A stretch of DNA of 5,696 nucleotides from an uncultured Eubacteriales bacterium (GTDB taxonomy: Bacteria; Bacillota; Clostridia; Oscillospirales; Oscillospiraceae): NCBI GenBank assembly GCA_900551355.1, contig URVR01000112.1, positions 1 through 5,696 of the forward strand, in the 5' to 3' direction. The translations under genes were made by a program, and so were the position numbers. Below the pieces are notes generated by a model, which worked only from the letters and a program-made list of their open reading frames with translations, ran no database searches and was not told the DNA's origin. Shown piece after piece: positions 1 through 5,658 of this stretch (the stretch's first letter is position 1; the number at the start of each line of letters is the position of its first letter).

Positions 1-50
1 TACGAGTTTCCTCTACGTCTCGTGGGCTCGGAGATGTGTATAAGAGACAG
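1..50 (+). other. Illumina Nextera i7-side adapter (artefact)
   Basis: Bases 32-50 are the 19-base Tn5 mosaic end AGATGTGTATAAGAGACAG, and 17-31 are the Nextera read-2 tail GTCTCGTGGGCTCGG. Bases 9-16 (TCCTCTAC) match, from memory, the Nextera N712 i7 index as written in the adapter. Bases 1-8 (TACGAGTT) fit the end of the P7 oligo TACGAGAT with one mismatch. The block is therefore library sequence left in an assembly, not genome. It places a false start codon and ten false residues (MGSEMCIRDR) in front of the DUF1540 frame, and on the minus strand it encodes the well-known contaminant tail VSYTHLRAHET. Confidence 0.98.
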
Positions 51-51
51 G

Positions 52-219
52 TGCAGCTGCACCCCCAACTCTTCCATCAAGTGTACCGTCACCAACTGCG
101 CCCACCACTGCAAGGACGTGAACAACTGCGGCCTCAGCTCCATCCAGGTGGGCACCCATGAGAGCAGCCCCTCCATGGACCAGTGCACCGACTGCCAGAG
201 CTTCCAGAAGTGTCAGTAA
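52..219 (+). CDS. DUF1540 domain protein, 5'-truncated
   Basis: The last 55 codons of a small cysteine-rich protein, stop TAA at 217-219. The start is lost in the adapter junction, so probably only a few residues are missing. Nine cysteines are visible, at residues 1, 3, 11, 16, 20, 26, 45, 48 and 54 of the fragment. The pattern KCTVTNCAHHC, then NNCGLSSIQVGTHES, then QCTDCQSF matches DUF1540 (PF07561), a short family common in Clostridia and Bacilli whose function is unknown. The clustered Cys and His residues suggest metal binding, which is inference. There is no signal peptide in what remains. The next gene starts 104 bases downstream on the same strand; co-transcription is possible but a hairpin lies between them. 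Family assignment is by motif recognition only. Confidence 0.85.
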   Translation, partial: CSCTPNSSIKCTVTNCAHHCKDVNNCGLSSIQVGTHESSPSMDQCTDCQSFQKCQ

Positions 220-275
220 CGCTGCCCGCGTGCTGACCGGCAGAGAGCCTCCGTTTTCCCGGACGCCGTCTGCCC

Positions 276-299
276 CTCCGTGTGCCGACCCACACGGAG
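276..299 (+). other. Perfect 9-bp hairpin between DUF1540 and transporter genes
   Basis: CTCCGTGTG (276-284) pairs fully with CACACGGAG (291-299) around a 6-base loop, CCGACC. A weaker inverted pair lies just upstream (GGCAGA 239-244 with TCTGCC 269-274). No T tract follows, so this is not a standard intrinsic terminator. It may be a weak terminator, an RNA stability element or a leader structure. The ribosome binding site of the next gene starts 11 bases after the stem. I see no convincing promoter in the 220-323 gap. Confidence 0.5.
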
Positions 300-309
300 T
301 ACATACCAG

Positions 310-318
310 AGGAGGTGA
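310..318 (+). promoter_or_regulatory. Ribosome binding site AGGAGGTGA
   Basis: This is a full anti-Shine-Dalgarno match, with eight bases between GGAGG and the ATG at 324. It fixes 324 as the start of the first half-transporter and rules out the in-frame upstream ATG at 282. Confidence 0.9.
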
Positions 319-323
319 CGGAC

Positions 324-677
324 ATGCGCACATCGGTGAAATACGCCGTAGCCGGCACGCTGGCCGGCGCCGCCAACGGCTGCTTCGGCGGAGGCGGCGG
401 CATGGTGCTGCTGCCCCTGCTCACCCGCTGGTGCCATGTGGAGGAGAAAAAGGCCTTCGCCACCTGCGTGGCGGTGATCCTGCCCTTCTGCGTGGTGTCC
501 GCCGCCGTCTACCTGCTGCGCACGCCCTTCGACCTCACGCAGGCCCTGCCCTACCTGTTGGGCGGACTGGCCGGCGGCTTCGTGGGCGGCCGGCTGTTCC
601 CTCGGGTGCCCGCCCCGTGGCTGCGGTATCTCTTTGCCGCCTTTCTGGTGTACGGCGGCATCCGGTATCTCCTGTGA
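324..677 (+). CDS. TauE/SafE (TSUP) family half-transporter, N-terminal-type half
   Basis: A 117-residue hydrophobic protein with about four membrane segments (roughly 7-34, 44-65, 73-92 and 98-116). The first segment carries the TSUP glycine signature: AGTLAGAANGC followed by five glycines (22-26) and then MVLLPLL. TauE/SafE/DUF81 exporters usually have about 240-270 residues made of two homologous halves, and move sulfite, sulfoacetate or other sulfur-containing or organic anions out of the cell. This protein is one half only. Start at ATG 324 with a perfect ribosome binding site. It ends in TGA overlapping the GTG start of the partner gene, so the two are probably translationally coupled and assemble together. 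Substrate cannot be read from the sequence. A frameshifted full-length gene is possible but less likely (see partner entry). Confidence 0.85.
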   Translation: MRTSVKYAVAGTLAGAANGCFGGGGGMVLLPLLTRWCHVEEKKAFATCVAVILPFCVVSAAVYLLRTPFDLTQALPYLLGGLAGGFVGGRLFPRVPAPWLRYLFAAFLVYGGIRYLL

Positions 678-1048
678 CGGCGTGGCTCCTGCCGGTGCTG
701 GCGGGCTTCTGCACCGGCATCCTGTCCGCGTGGGGCGTGGGCGGCGGCACCCTGCTCCTGCTGCTGATGACCCTGTTCCTGGGCGTGGAGCAGTCCGACG
801 CCATGGCCATCAACCTGCTGTACTTCCTGCCCACCGCCGCCATGGGGCTGCTGTACCATCGGAAGAACGGACTTCTGGAGCGCCCCGTCCTCCGCGCCGC
901 CGCACCGTGGGGCACAGCGGCAGCAGCCGCCGGCGCGCTGCTGGCCACCGCCGTGGACGTGTCCCTGCTGCGCCGCCCCTTCGGCATCTACCTGCTGCTG
1001 GCCGCCGCCAGCCTGCTGCTGCAGCCAAAAAAACCGGGAAGGACGTGA
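674..1048 (+). CDS. TauE/SafE (TSUP) family half-transporter, C-terminal-type half
   Basis: A 124-residue hydrophobic protein with its own copy of the TSUP signature, LAGFCTGILSAWGVGGGTLLLL (residues 9-30, G11, G15, G21 and GGG 23-25). Further membrane stretches lie around 44-62, 73-95 and 100-117, with a basic loop YHRKNG at 61-66. The GTG start at 674 overlaps the upstream stop (GTGA, bases 674-677), a usual sign of coupled translation; no strong ribosome binding site precedes it, and no ATG upstream in this frame fits better. The protein resembles the second half of a full-length exporter and presumably pairs with the upstream half. The last codons (KKPGRT and stop) are made of the terminator stem, so the tail is probably not functionally constrained. 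The reading frame is -1 relative to the first gene; no slippery heptamer is visible at the junction. Confidence 0.82.
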   Translation: MTAWLLPVLAGFCTGILSAWGVGGGTLLLLLMTLFLGVEQSDAMAINLLYFLPTAAMGLLYHRKNGLLERPVLRAAAPWGTAAAAAGALLATAVDVSLLRRPFGIYLLLAAASLLLQPKKPGRT

Positions 1049-1066
1049 TGTCCTTCCCGGTTTTTT
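1028..1066. terminator. Bidirectional intrinsic terminator between convergent operons
   Basis: A perfect 17-bp stem (1028-1044 with 1050-1066) closes a 5-base loop, GTGAT. The core is ACCGGGAAGGAC and its complement, flanked by an A run on the left and a T run on the right. Each strand therefore shows a GC-rich hairpin followed by T residues. It serves the plus-strand transporter pair and the minus-strand htrA gene, whose stop is at 1077-1079. The stop codon of the second half-transporter (1046-1048) lies in the loop. Confidence 0.95.
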
Positions 1067-1076
1067 GTTTTCCGTA

Positions 1077-2372
1077 TCAGTCCTCGCTGGCGTACAGCGT
1101 CACCGCCACGTCAAACACCTGCCCGTCCCGCTGGACGGTAAGGGTCATGGTGTCGCCCACCAGATGGGTGCGCCGCACCGCCATCAGGTCGTTGATGCTG
1201 CGTATCTCCTGTCCGTCGGCCCGCAGGATCACATCGTCGGGCAGCAGGCCCGCCTCCTCGGCGCCGCCGCCCTCCGACACGGTGTACACCGCCACCTGTC
1301 CGCCGTTTTCATCGCTCTCGATGACCATGACGCCCAGCGCCGGCACGCCCCGGAACCGTCCGTTGGCAATGATGTCGTTCACCACAAAGCAGGCGTCGCT
1401 GATGGGCAGGGCAAAGCCCAGGCCCTCCACAGTGGCCTCCGCCTCGCTGCCGTTCCCGCTCATTTTCAGGGTGTTGATGCCGATGACCTGTCCGTACTCA
1501 TTGATCAGCGGGCCGCCGGAATTGCCGTTGTTCAGCGCCGCCGTGGTCTGCAGCAGCGTCATCACCCGTCCGTCCACCTGCACATCCCGGTTGATGGCGG
1601 AGATGATGCCGTCGGTCAGGGTGCCCCGCAGCTCCACGCCCAGCGGATTGCCGATGGCGTACACCGTGTCGCCCACGCGGCACAGGTCACTGTCGCCGAA
1701 CTCCGCCGCCGGCAGCCCCGCCGCGTCCACGGCCTTCAGCACCGCCAGATCCCGGTCCTCGTCGTAGCCGATCAGCTTCGCGTCGTAGGTGTAGCCGGTG
1801 TCCAGCGCGATCCAGCAGCTCTTGCCGCCGGAGATGACGTGGGCGTTGGTGATGATGTACCCGTCCTCCGTCATGATGACGCCGGTGCCGATGCTGGCCT
1901 GCTCGCCCTTGTCGGCCACCACCAGCACGGTGGAGGGATTCACCTTCTCATACATGTCCTGAATGCTCAGCTTCTCCCCTGTCGGGGCCGTGCAGACCAG
2001 GGACACCCCCGCCTCCCCCTGCATCCGGGGGATGGTGGTCTTTTCCACCTTGGAGATGTTCACGATGCTGCTGGCGTCGCTGCCGTCTCCCGTTCCGCCG
2101 TCCGCGGGCGGTATGACACCGCCGCCCCGCAGGCTGGCGATGACCGTGGCTGTCACCACCACCGCCGCCAGCACGCCCGCGGCGATGAGAAACGCCCACA
2201 GTCCCTTCCTGCTCCGCTTTTTCGGCGGCGCGGGACGGGGCGGCACGGCGCCCGCCGGCATGGGCCGCGGCTGCACATAGCAGTCCACCACCTCCTGCCC
2301 CTCCGGGCGCACATACCAGCTCACCACCTCCTGGGGCTCGGTCTGCTGCTTTTCTCTGTTTTCATCCTGCAT
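1077..2372 (-). CDS. htrA: HtrA/DegP-like membrane-anchored serine protease with PDZ domain
   Basis: A 431-residue protein. Residues 1-55 are a cytoplasmic proline- and charge-rich tail ending in the basic stretch KKRSRK. A single membrane segment spans about 57-80, followed by a Gly/Asp-rich linker. The trypsin-like domain runs from about 136 to 330, with triad His178 (TNAHV), Asp208 (DRDLAVLK) and Ser285 (NNGNSGGPL). One PDZ domain covers about 344-425 (GLLPDDVILRADGQEI). HtrA proteases degrade or refold misfolded proteins outside the membrane, and length and layout fit Gram-positive HtrA. GGAGG at 2382-2386 sits nine bases before the ATG. The gene starts 18 bases after the kinase stop, so it is the third gene of the operon, and its transcript ends at the terminator at 1028-1066. 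Unusual points are a duplicated motif in the cytoplasmic tail and five cysteines (31, 127, 187, 231, 328). Confidence 0.95.
   Translation of the reverse strand: MQDENREKQQTEPQEVVSWYVRPEGQEVVDCYVQPRPMPAGAVPPRPAPPKKRSRKGLWAFLIAAGVLAAVVVTATVIASLRGGGVIPPADGGTGDGSDASSIVNISKVEKTTIPRMQGEAGVSLVCTAPTGEKLSIQDMYEKVNPSTVLVVADKGEQASIGTGVIMTEDGYIITNAHVISGGKSCWIALDTGYTYDAKLIGYDEDRDLAVLKAVDAAGLPAAEFGDSDLCRVGDTVYAIGNPLGVELRGTLTDGIISAINRDVQVDGRVMTLLQTTAALNNGNSGGPLINEYGQVIGINTLKMSGNGSEAEATVEGLGFALPISDACFVVNDIIANGRFRGVPALGVMVIESDENGGQVAVYTVSEGGGAEEAGLLPDDVILRADGQEIRSINDLMAVRRTHLVGDTMTLTVQRDGQVFDVAVTLYASED
2269..2330 (-). repeat. Two-copy 36-base-period repeat in the htrA cytoplasmic tail
   Basis: Copies at 2305-2330 and 2269-2294 agree at 21 of 26 bases and are 36 bases apart. 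They encode EVVSWYVRP (residues 15-23) and EVVDCYVQP (27-35), a shared E-V-V-x-x-Y-V-x-P motif. Similarity at both DNA and protein level points to an internal duplication. The role is unknown; it could be a docking motif on the cytoplasmic side. Confidence 0.75.
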
Positions 2373-2390
2373 ACGGTATATCCTCCGGCC

Positions 2391-3833
2391 TCAGCGGGCC
2401 ATCTGCATGGTAAAGGTAAAGGCGGTAACGCCGTTCTCGCTGGTGACGGTGATCTTCTCCTTGTGCTGGGCCAGAATGGTCTTGACCACATACAGCCCCA
2501 GTCCGTAGCCGTCCTTGTCCTCGCTGCGGGACTTGTCCGACTTGTGGAACCGCTCGAACAGCAGGGGGATCTCCTCGGCGGGGATGGTGTTGCCCACGTT
2601 CCGCACGGTGACGTAGGCCTTCTCCCCGTTGACGGTAAGCCCCAGATACAGGGTGGACGACGGGGCAGCGAACTTGGCCGCATTCTCCAGCAGGTTGTAC
2701 ATCACCTGGGTGATGAGGTCCCGGTCGCCCTGCACCATCACGGAGTCCTCCGGGATCTCCGCGTCCACATCCAGCCCCCGGCCCATGATCTTCTGCTCCA
2801 TGGACAGCAGGGCGATGCGGGCGGACTCGCACAGGTCGAACTCCTCCTTCTTCATCTCCTGGTTCTGGATCTGGGAGATGTCCAGCATACGCCGGACAAG
2901 GCGGCTGAGCCGCCGGCTCTCGTCGGAGATGATCTGCAGGTACTGCCGCTCCTTCTCCGGCGGAATGGTGCCGTCCAGAATGCCGTCGGTGTAGCCGGCG
3001 ATGGTGGTCATAGGGGTTTTCAGCTCGTGGGACACGTTGGCGATAAAGTCCCGCCGCTGCCGCTCCGTCTCCTGCAGGGAGTCCGCCATGGCGTTGAATG
3101 CCGTGGCCAGCTCGCCGATCTCGCCGCCGCTGCTGGTCTCCTGCATCCGCACGTCAAAGTTTCCGTCGGCATAGGCACGGGTGGCCTGCACCATCTCCGT
3201 GATGGGCTTGATCTGGTTCATGGAGGTGACGGAGCTGGTGACAAAGGCGATCAGCAGGATGATGGCACTGAGCATGAAGAACAGGCCGATGAACGACCGC
3301 CACATCTCCATCAGGGCCGTGCCGTCCATGACGGCCAGCACAAGGCCCAGCACCTGCCCGTCCTCGCCGGTCATGGGCACGCCCACCACGAACTTCTTCT
3401 GCTCGTAGACGCCCACGGTGCTGCGGCCCTCATAGCCGTCGCCCTCGGCGAAGGTCTTCGTCACGATCTCCTCCGGCACCCGGACGGACTTGCCCACCAG
3501 CCCCGCGTCGGAGGTCAGCAGCACGTCGCCCCCCTTGTTGCAGATGAGGAAGTCCACGTCCGTCATCCGGGACGCCACGCCGGCCAGTGCCCGCAGGGCG
3601 TCCTCCTGGGTGGTCTCCGTCTCGTCGTTGGGCAGCAGATAGCTCACCGACAGCTGGGCGATGAGATTGGCCCGGTCCCGCATCTCGCTGCGCTTTTCGG
3701 ACACGGTGTAGTTATAGCTCAGGGCGTAGAACGACACGCCCAGCAGCACCATGGTCAGCAGCACCATACCGGCGCTGAGCATGAACTGCCGCCAGTACAG
3801 GCTGTCCATGGCCCGTTTGATCCTCTTCCGCAT
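2391..3833 (-). CDS. Sensor histidine kinase (HAMP-HisKA-HATPase), partner of the adjacent regulator
   Basis: A 480-residue class I kinase. TM1 is about 17-39, an extracytoplasmic domain about 40-178, TM2 about 180-201, HAMP about 203-255 and HisKA about 259-322. The phosphoacceptor is His269 in FIANVSHELKTPMTT. The HATPase domain covers about 368-478, with N box NLLENAAKFA (380-389), FERFHKSDKSR (426-436) and G2 box GYGLGLYVVK (442-451). The outer domain (DFLICNKGGDVLLTS, then VVGVPMTGEDGQVLGLV) looks like a small Cache/PAS-like sensor, an inference. The G1 box reads RNVGNTIP, where DxGxG is the textbook form; similar variants occur in functional clostridial kinases. Only four bases separate its ATG from the regulator stop, with a poor ribosome binding site, so translation is probably coupled. 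An alternative start is Met9 (3809), with GAGG twelve bases before it. The ligand is unknown. Confidence 0.95.
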   Translation of the reverse strand: MRKRIKRAMDSLYWRQFMLSAGMVLLTMVLLGVSFYALSYNYTVSEKRSEMRDRANLIAQLSVSYLLPNDETETTQEDALRALAGVASRMTDVDFLICNKGGDVLLTSDAGLVGKSVRVPEEIVTKTFAEGDGYEGRSTVGVYEQKKFVVGVPMTGEDGQVLGLVLAVMDGTALMEMWRSFIGLFFMLSAIILLIAFVTSSVTSMNQIKPITEMVQATRAYADGNFDVRMQETSSGGEIGELATAFNAMADSLQETERQRRDFIANVSHELKTPMTTIAGYTDGILDGTIPPEKERQYLQIISDESRRLSRLVRRMLDISQIQNQEMKKEEFDLCESARIALLSMEQKIMGRGLDVDAEIPEDSVMVQGDRDLITQVMYNLLENAAKFAAPSSTLYLGLTVNGEKAYVTVRNVGNTIPAEEIPLLFERFHKSDKSRSEDKDGYGLGLYVVKTILAQHKEKITVTSENGVTAFTFTMQMAR

Positions 3834-3837
3834 GGCC

Positions 3838-4518
3838 TTACTTCACTTCGAACTTGTAGCCGACGCCCCACACGGTCTTCAGCTCCCACTGGTCGGAGAC
3901 GTTCTCGATCTTCTCCCGCAGGCGCTTGATGTGGACGTCCACGGTGCGGCTGTCGCCGAAGTAATCGAAGCCCCATACCTCGTCCAGCAGCTGGTTGCGG
4001 GTATAGACCCGGTTGGGCGTGGCCGCCAGATGGTACAGCAGCTCCAGCTCCTTGGGGGGTGTATCCACCTTCTTGCCGTCCACCAGCAGCTCATAGCTGT
4101 CCAGATTGATCTCCAGCTTGTCGAACACCAGCTTCTTTTTGGTGTCGTCGGGGATCTCGCTGCGGCGCAGCACCGCGTTGATGCGGGCCATCAGCTCCTT
4201 CATCTCAAAGGGCTTCACCAGATAGTCGTCGGCGCCCATCTCCAGACCGGTGATGCGGTCGCCCACGTCACTCTTGGCGGTCAGCATGATGATGGGGGTC
4301 TTGCCCTTCTCCCGGATGTGGGCGCACACGGCCCAGCCGTCCATAACGGGCAGCATGATGTCCAGCAGCACCATGTCCGGCGCCTGCTTGTCGTACTCCT
4401 CCACGGCCTTGCCGCCGTCGTAGGCCGCCCGCACCTCGAAGCCCTCCTTCTCCAGATACATACGGATCAGCTCCGATATATTGCGGTCATCCTCTACCAC
4501 CAGAATGTTGCGTGCCAT
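3838..4518 (-). CDS. OmpR/PhoB-family response regulator
   Basis: A 226-residue protein with a receiver domain at 1-120 and a winged-helix DNA-binding domain at about 128-225. Receiver residues are complete: acidic pair Asp10/Asp11, phosphoacceptor Asp53 (LLDIMLP), Thr80 (MLTAK) and Lys102 (VKPF). The effector domain shows the family hallmarks TPPKELELLYHLA, the loop GFDYFGDSRTVDVHIKRLREKIE and WGVGYKFEV. It should be phosphorylated by the kinase encoded next and bind tandem direct repeats as a dimer. AGGAGG (4527-4532) lies eight bases before the ATG. It is the first gene of the regulator-kinase-htrA operon, with its own promoter and a candidate self-binding site upstream. The exact subfamily (PhoP, CssR, WalR and so on) cannot be fixed by eye. 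Confidence 0.96.
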   Translation of the reverse strand: MARNILVVEDDRNISELIRMYLEKEGFEVRAAYDGGKAVEEYDKQAPDMVLLDIMLPVMDGWAVCAHIREKGKTPIIMLTAKSDVGDRITGLEMGADDYLVKPFEMKELMARINAVLRRSEIPDDTKKKLVFDKLEINLDSYELLVDGKKVDTPPKELELLYHLAATPNRVYTRNQLLDEVWGFDYFGDSRTVDVHIKRLREKIENVSDQWELKTVWGVGYKFEVK

Positions 4519-4554
4519 GGCCGTCTCCTCCTGCTCGGTGTATTTTTACCTTGT

Positions 4555-4585
4555 ATTATACCGGCCAACCTTAATTTTTCCTGAA
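4555..4585 (-). promoter_or_regulatory. Probable SigA-type promoter of the regulator-kinase-htrA operon
   Basis: Reading the minus strand, a perfect -10 TATAAT occupies 4560-4555. The best -35 candidate, TTCAGG at 4585-4580, matches three of six consensus positions with a long 19-base spacer. The predicted start of transcription is near 4547, giving a leader of about 29 bases. The stretch is clearly more AT-rich than the surrounding genes. A strong -10 with a weak -35 is typical of promoters that depend on an activator. Confidence 0.75.
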
Positions 4586-4596
4586 CGTTTTGTAAA
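4569..4596 (-). promoter_or_regulatory. Candidate regulator binding site: three hexamers with 11-base period
   Basis: On the minus strand the sequence reads TTTACA (4596-4591), five bases, TTCAGG (4585-4580), five bases, TTAAGG (4574-4569). Direct repeats spaced by 11 bases are the usual site type for OmpR/PhoB-family dimers; the first hexamer equals a good Bacillus PhoP half-site (TT-A/C/T-ACA). The array overlaps the -35 region and ends eight bases before the -10, which fits direct activation or autoregulation by the adjacent regulator. This is inferred from spacing and sequence. Confidence 0.55.
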
Positions 4597-4614
4597 CTCG
4601 GCGGTATAACCGTC

Positions 4615-5631
4615 TTAGTTTACCACACTTTCCGCCGTTTGTACAGTCTCCGGCGCCGGCCCGACGGTGATGTCCGCGTAGTACCACATCAATATCTCCT
4701 GCCACGTCTTTCCCTGCCGCGCCAGCTCGTTGGCGCCGTACTGGCTCATGCCCACGCCGTGGCCGTAGCCCGTGACCCGGAACGTCACCCTCTCCGCCGC
4801 CGCGTCGATGGTAAAGCAGGCCGACCGCAGAGAGAAGATGCGCCGTACCTCCACGCCCCGCAGCGGCGCGCCGCACACCTCCACGGTGCTGACCCGCCCC
4901 GAGTCGTCCCGCTCCGCCGCGCCGAACCACTTGTCCGGCCCGCCGCTGAATGTCAGCTCCGGATGGGCCTGAGCCAGCAGGGTCTTCGCCTCCGCCGCCG
5001 TGAATTCCGCCGCGCTGTAATAGTTGGGCACCGTCTCCTCCCCCTCCGGACTGTCCACGCTCCGCAGGTACGGCACGTCGCCGCTCCACACGTCCCCGGC
5101 CTCCGCCGTTTTCCCGGCGGAGGAGGAATGGAACACCGCCAGAATGGGCTGACCGTCGTACAGCGCCGTCTGCCCGTCCGTGGCGGCCACCGCCTCTTCG
5201 ATGCGGCTCTCCCAGCCGTCAAAGTCCTCGCCCCACTTCTCCCGTGCCGCCTCCTCCGACAGCCACGCGCTGCAGCAGCCCGGATCGGTGCACACGTCCG
5301 CGTCCGGGTGGGCCTCCTTCCGCCCCGCCGCCAGCTGGTAGTACACATAGGTGCGCTCCGCCGCCGCCTGGGCCTTCAGCGCCTCCAGCTCAAAGCTGGC
5401 GGGCATCTCGCCCCGCACCACGCCCCGCAGGTACTGGTCCAGCGCCATACTTTCCACCGTTTCTCCGTCCTGTACCGTCAGAAGCACCGCGCTGTCCCGC
5501 TGTCCCTGTGCGGACTGCTCCTGCGCATCGCCCTCCCGCGTCTCCGGCACACGTTCTCCTCCCGCCGCCAGATACGCGCCCCCGAACAGCAGCACCGTCA
5601 GCACCAGCGCCGCCGCCATGGATCGCCGCAT
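4615..5631 (-). CDS. spoIID: SpoIID/LytB-domain peptidoglycan lytic transglycosylase
   Basis: A 338-residue protein, close to the 343 of Bacillus SpoIID. Residues 1-24 are a signal/anchor segment (MRRSMAAALVLTVLLFGG). The SpoIID domain covers about 48-325: LDQYLRGVVRGEMPASFELEALKAQA with the expected catalytic acid Glu75, FHSSSAGKTAEAGDVWSGDVPYLRSV (167-192) and GYGHGVGMSQYGA (288-300). SpoIID cleaves glycan strands of peptidoglycan during forespore engulfment, working with SpoIIM and SpoIIP. The zinc-site region reads AHPDADVCTDPGCC (107-120), a variant of the usual CxTTHC. The start is ATG 5631, backed by GGAGGTGA; the frame continues 14 codons upstream, into adapter sequence, and those residues are false. 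It lies upstream of the regulator operon on the same strand, with a 96-base gap. It could be true SpoIID or a paralog; no spoIIQ or other sporulation gene is in the window to decide. Confidence 0.9.
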   Translation of the reverse strand: MRRSMAAALVLTVLLFGGAYLAAGGERVPETREGDAQEQSAQGQRDSAVLLTVQDGETVESMALDQYLRGVVRGEMPASFELEALKAQAAAERTYVYYQLAAGRKEAHPDADVCTDPGCCSAWLSEEAAREKWGEDFDGWESRIEEAVAATDGQTALYDGQPILAVFHSSSAGKTAEAGDVWSGDVPYLRSVDSPEGEETVPNYYSAAEFTAAEAKTLLAQAHPELTFSGGPDKWFGAAERDDSGRVSTVEVCGAPLRGVEVRRIFSLRSACFTIDAAAERVTFRVTGYGHGVGMSQYGANELARQGKTWQEILMWYYADITVGPAPETVQTAESVVN

Positions 5632-5637
5632 ACCATC

Positions 5638-5643
5638 ACCTCC
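5638..5643 (-). promoter_or_regulatory. Ribosome binding site fixing the spoIID start
   Basis: On the minus strand GGAGGT (5643-5638, within GGGAGGTGA) precedes the ATG at 5631, with seven bases between GGAGG and the start. Only 27 genomic bases lie upstream of the ATG before the adapter begins, so the promoter of this gene is outside the contig. Confidence 0.9.
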
Positions 5644-5658
5644 CGCCCCAGTGTATGC

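Noticed and set aside
158..673. Long upstream extension of the second half-transporter frame, starting at ATG 158
   Set aside because: The upstream part overlaps the DUF1540 and first half-transporter genes and encodes Arg/Pro/Ala-rich non-membrane sequence; GTG 674 fits homology and coupling.
655..690. Programmed -1 frameshift joining the two TauE/SafE halves
   Set aside because: No slippery heptamer or following structured element seen, and the GTGA stop-start overlap is a normal arrangement for two coupled genes. Sequencing error remains possible but unproven.
1065..3929. 954-codon open frame on the plus strand
   Set aside because: It lies wholly antisense to htrA, the kinase and part of the regulator, all of which have complete motifs. 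Its His/Gln/Gly/Leu-rich composition is typical of a GC-rich shadow frame, and it has no ribosome binding site or recognisable domain.
3751..4584. 277-codon open frame on the plus strand
   Set aside because: Antisense to the response regulator and kinase start; low-complexity Leu/His/Val-rich translation with no domain.
4602..4612. Small palindrome CGGTATAACCG after the SpoIID stop as a terminator
   Set aside because: Only a 4-bp stem with a 3-base loop and no T tract; too weak to call.
4571..5089. 172-codon open frame on the minus strand
   Set aside because: An alternative frame inside the SpoIID gene, rich in Gly/Arg/Ala; the SpoIID frame holds all conserved motifs.
5650..5655. TACACT on the minus strand as a -10 box for spoIID
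   Set aside because: Four of six matches, very close to the ribosome binding site, and the -35 position would fall in adapter sequence.
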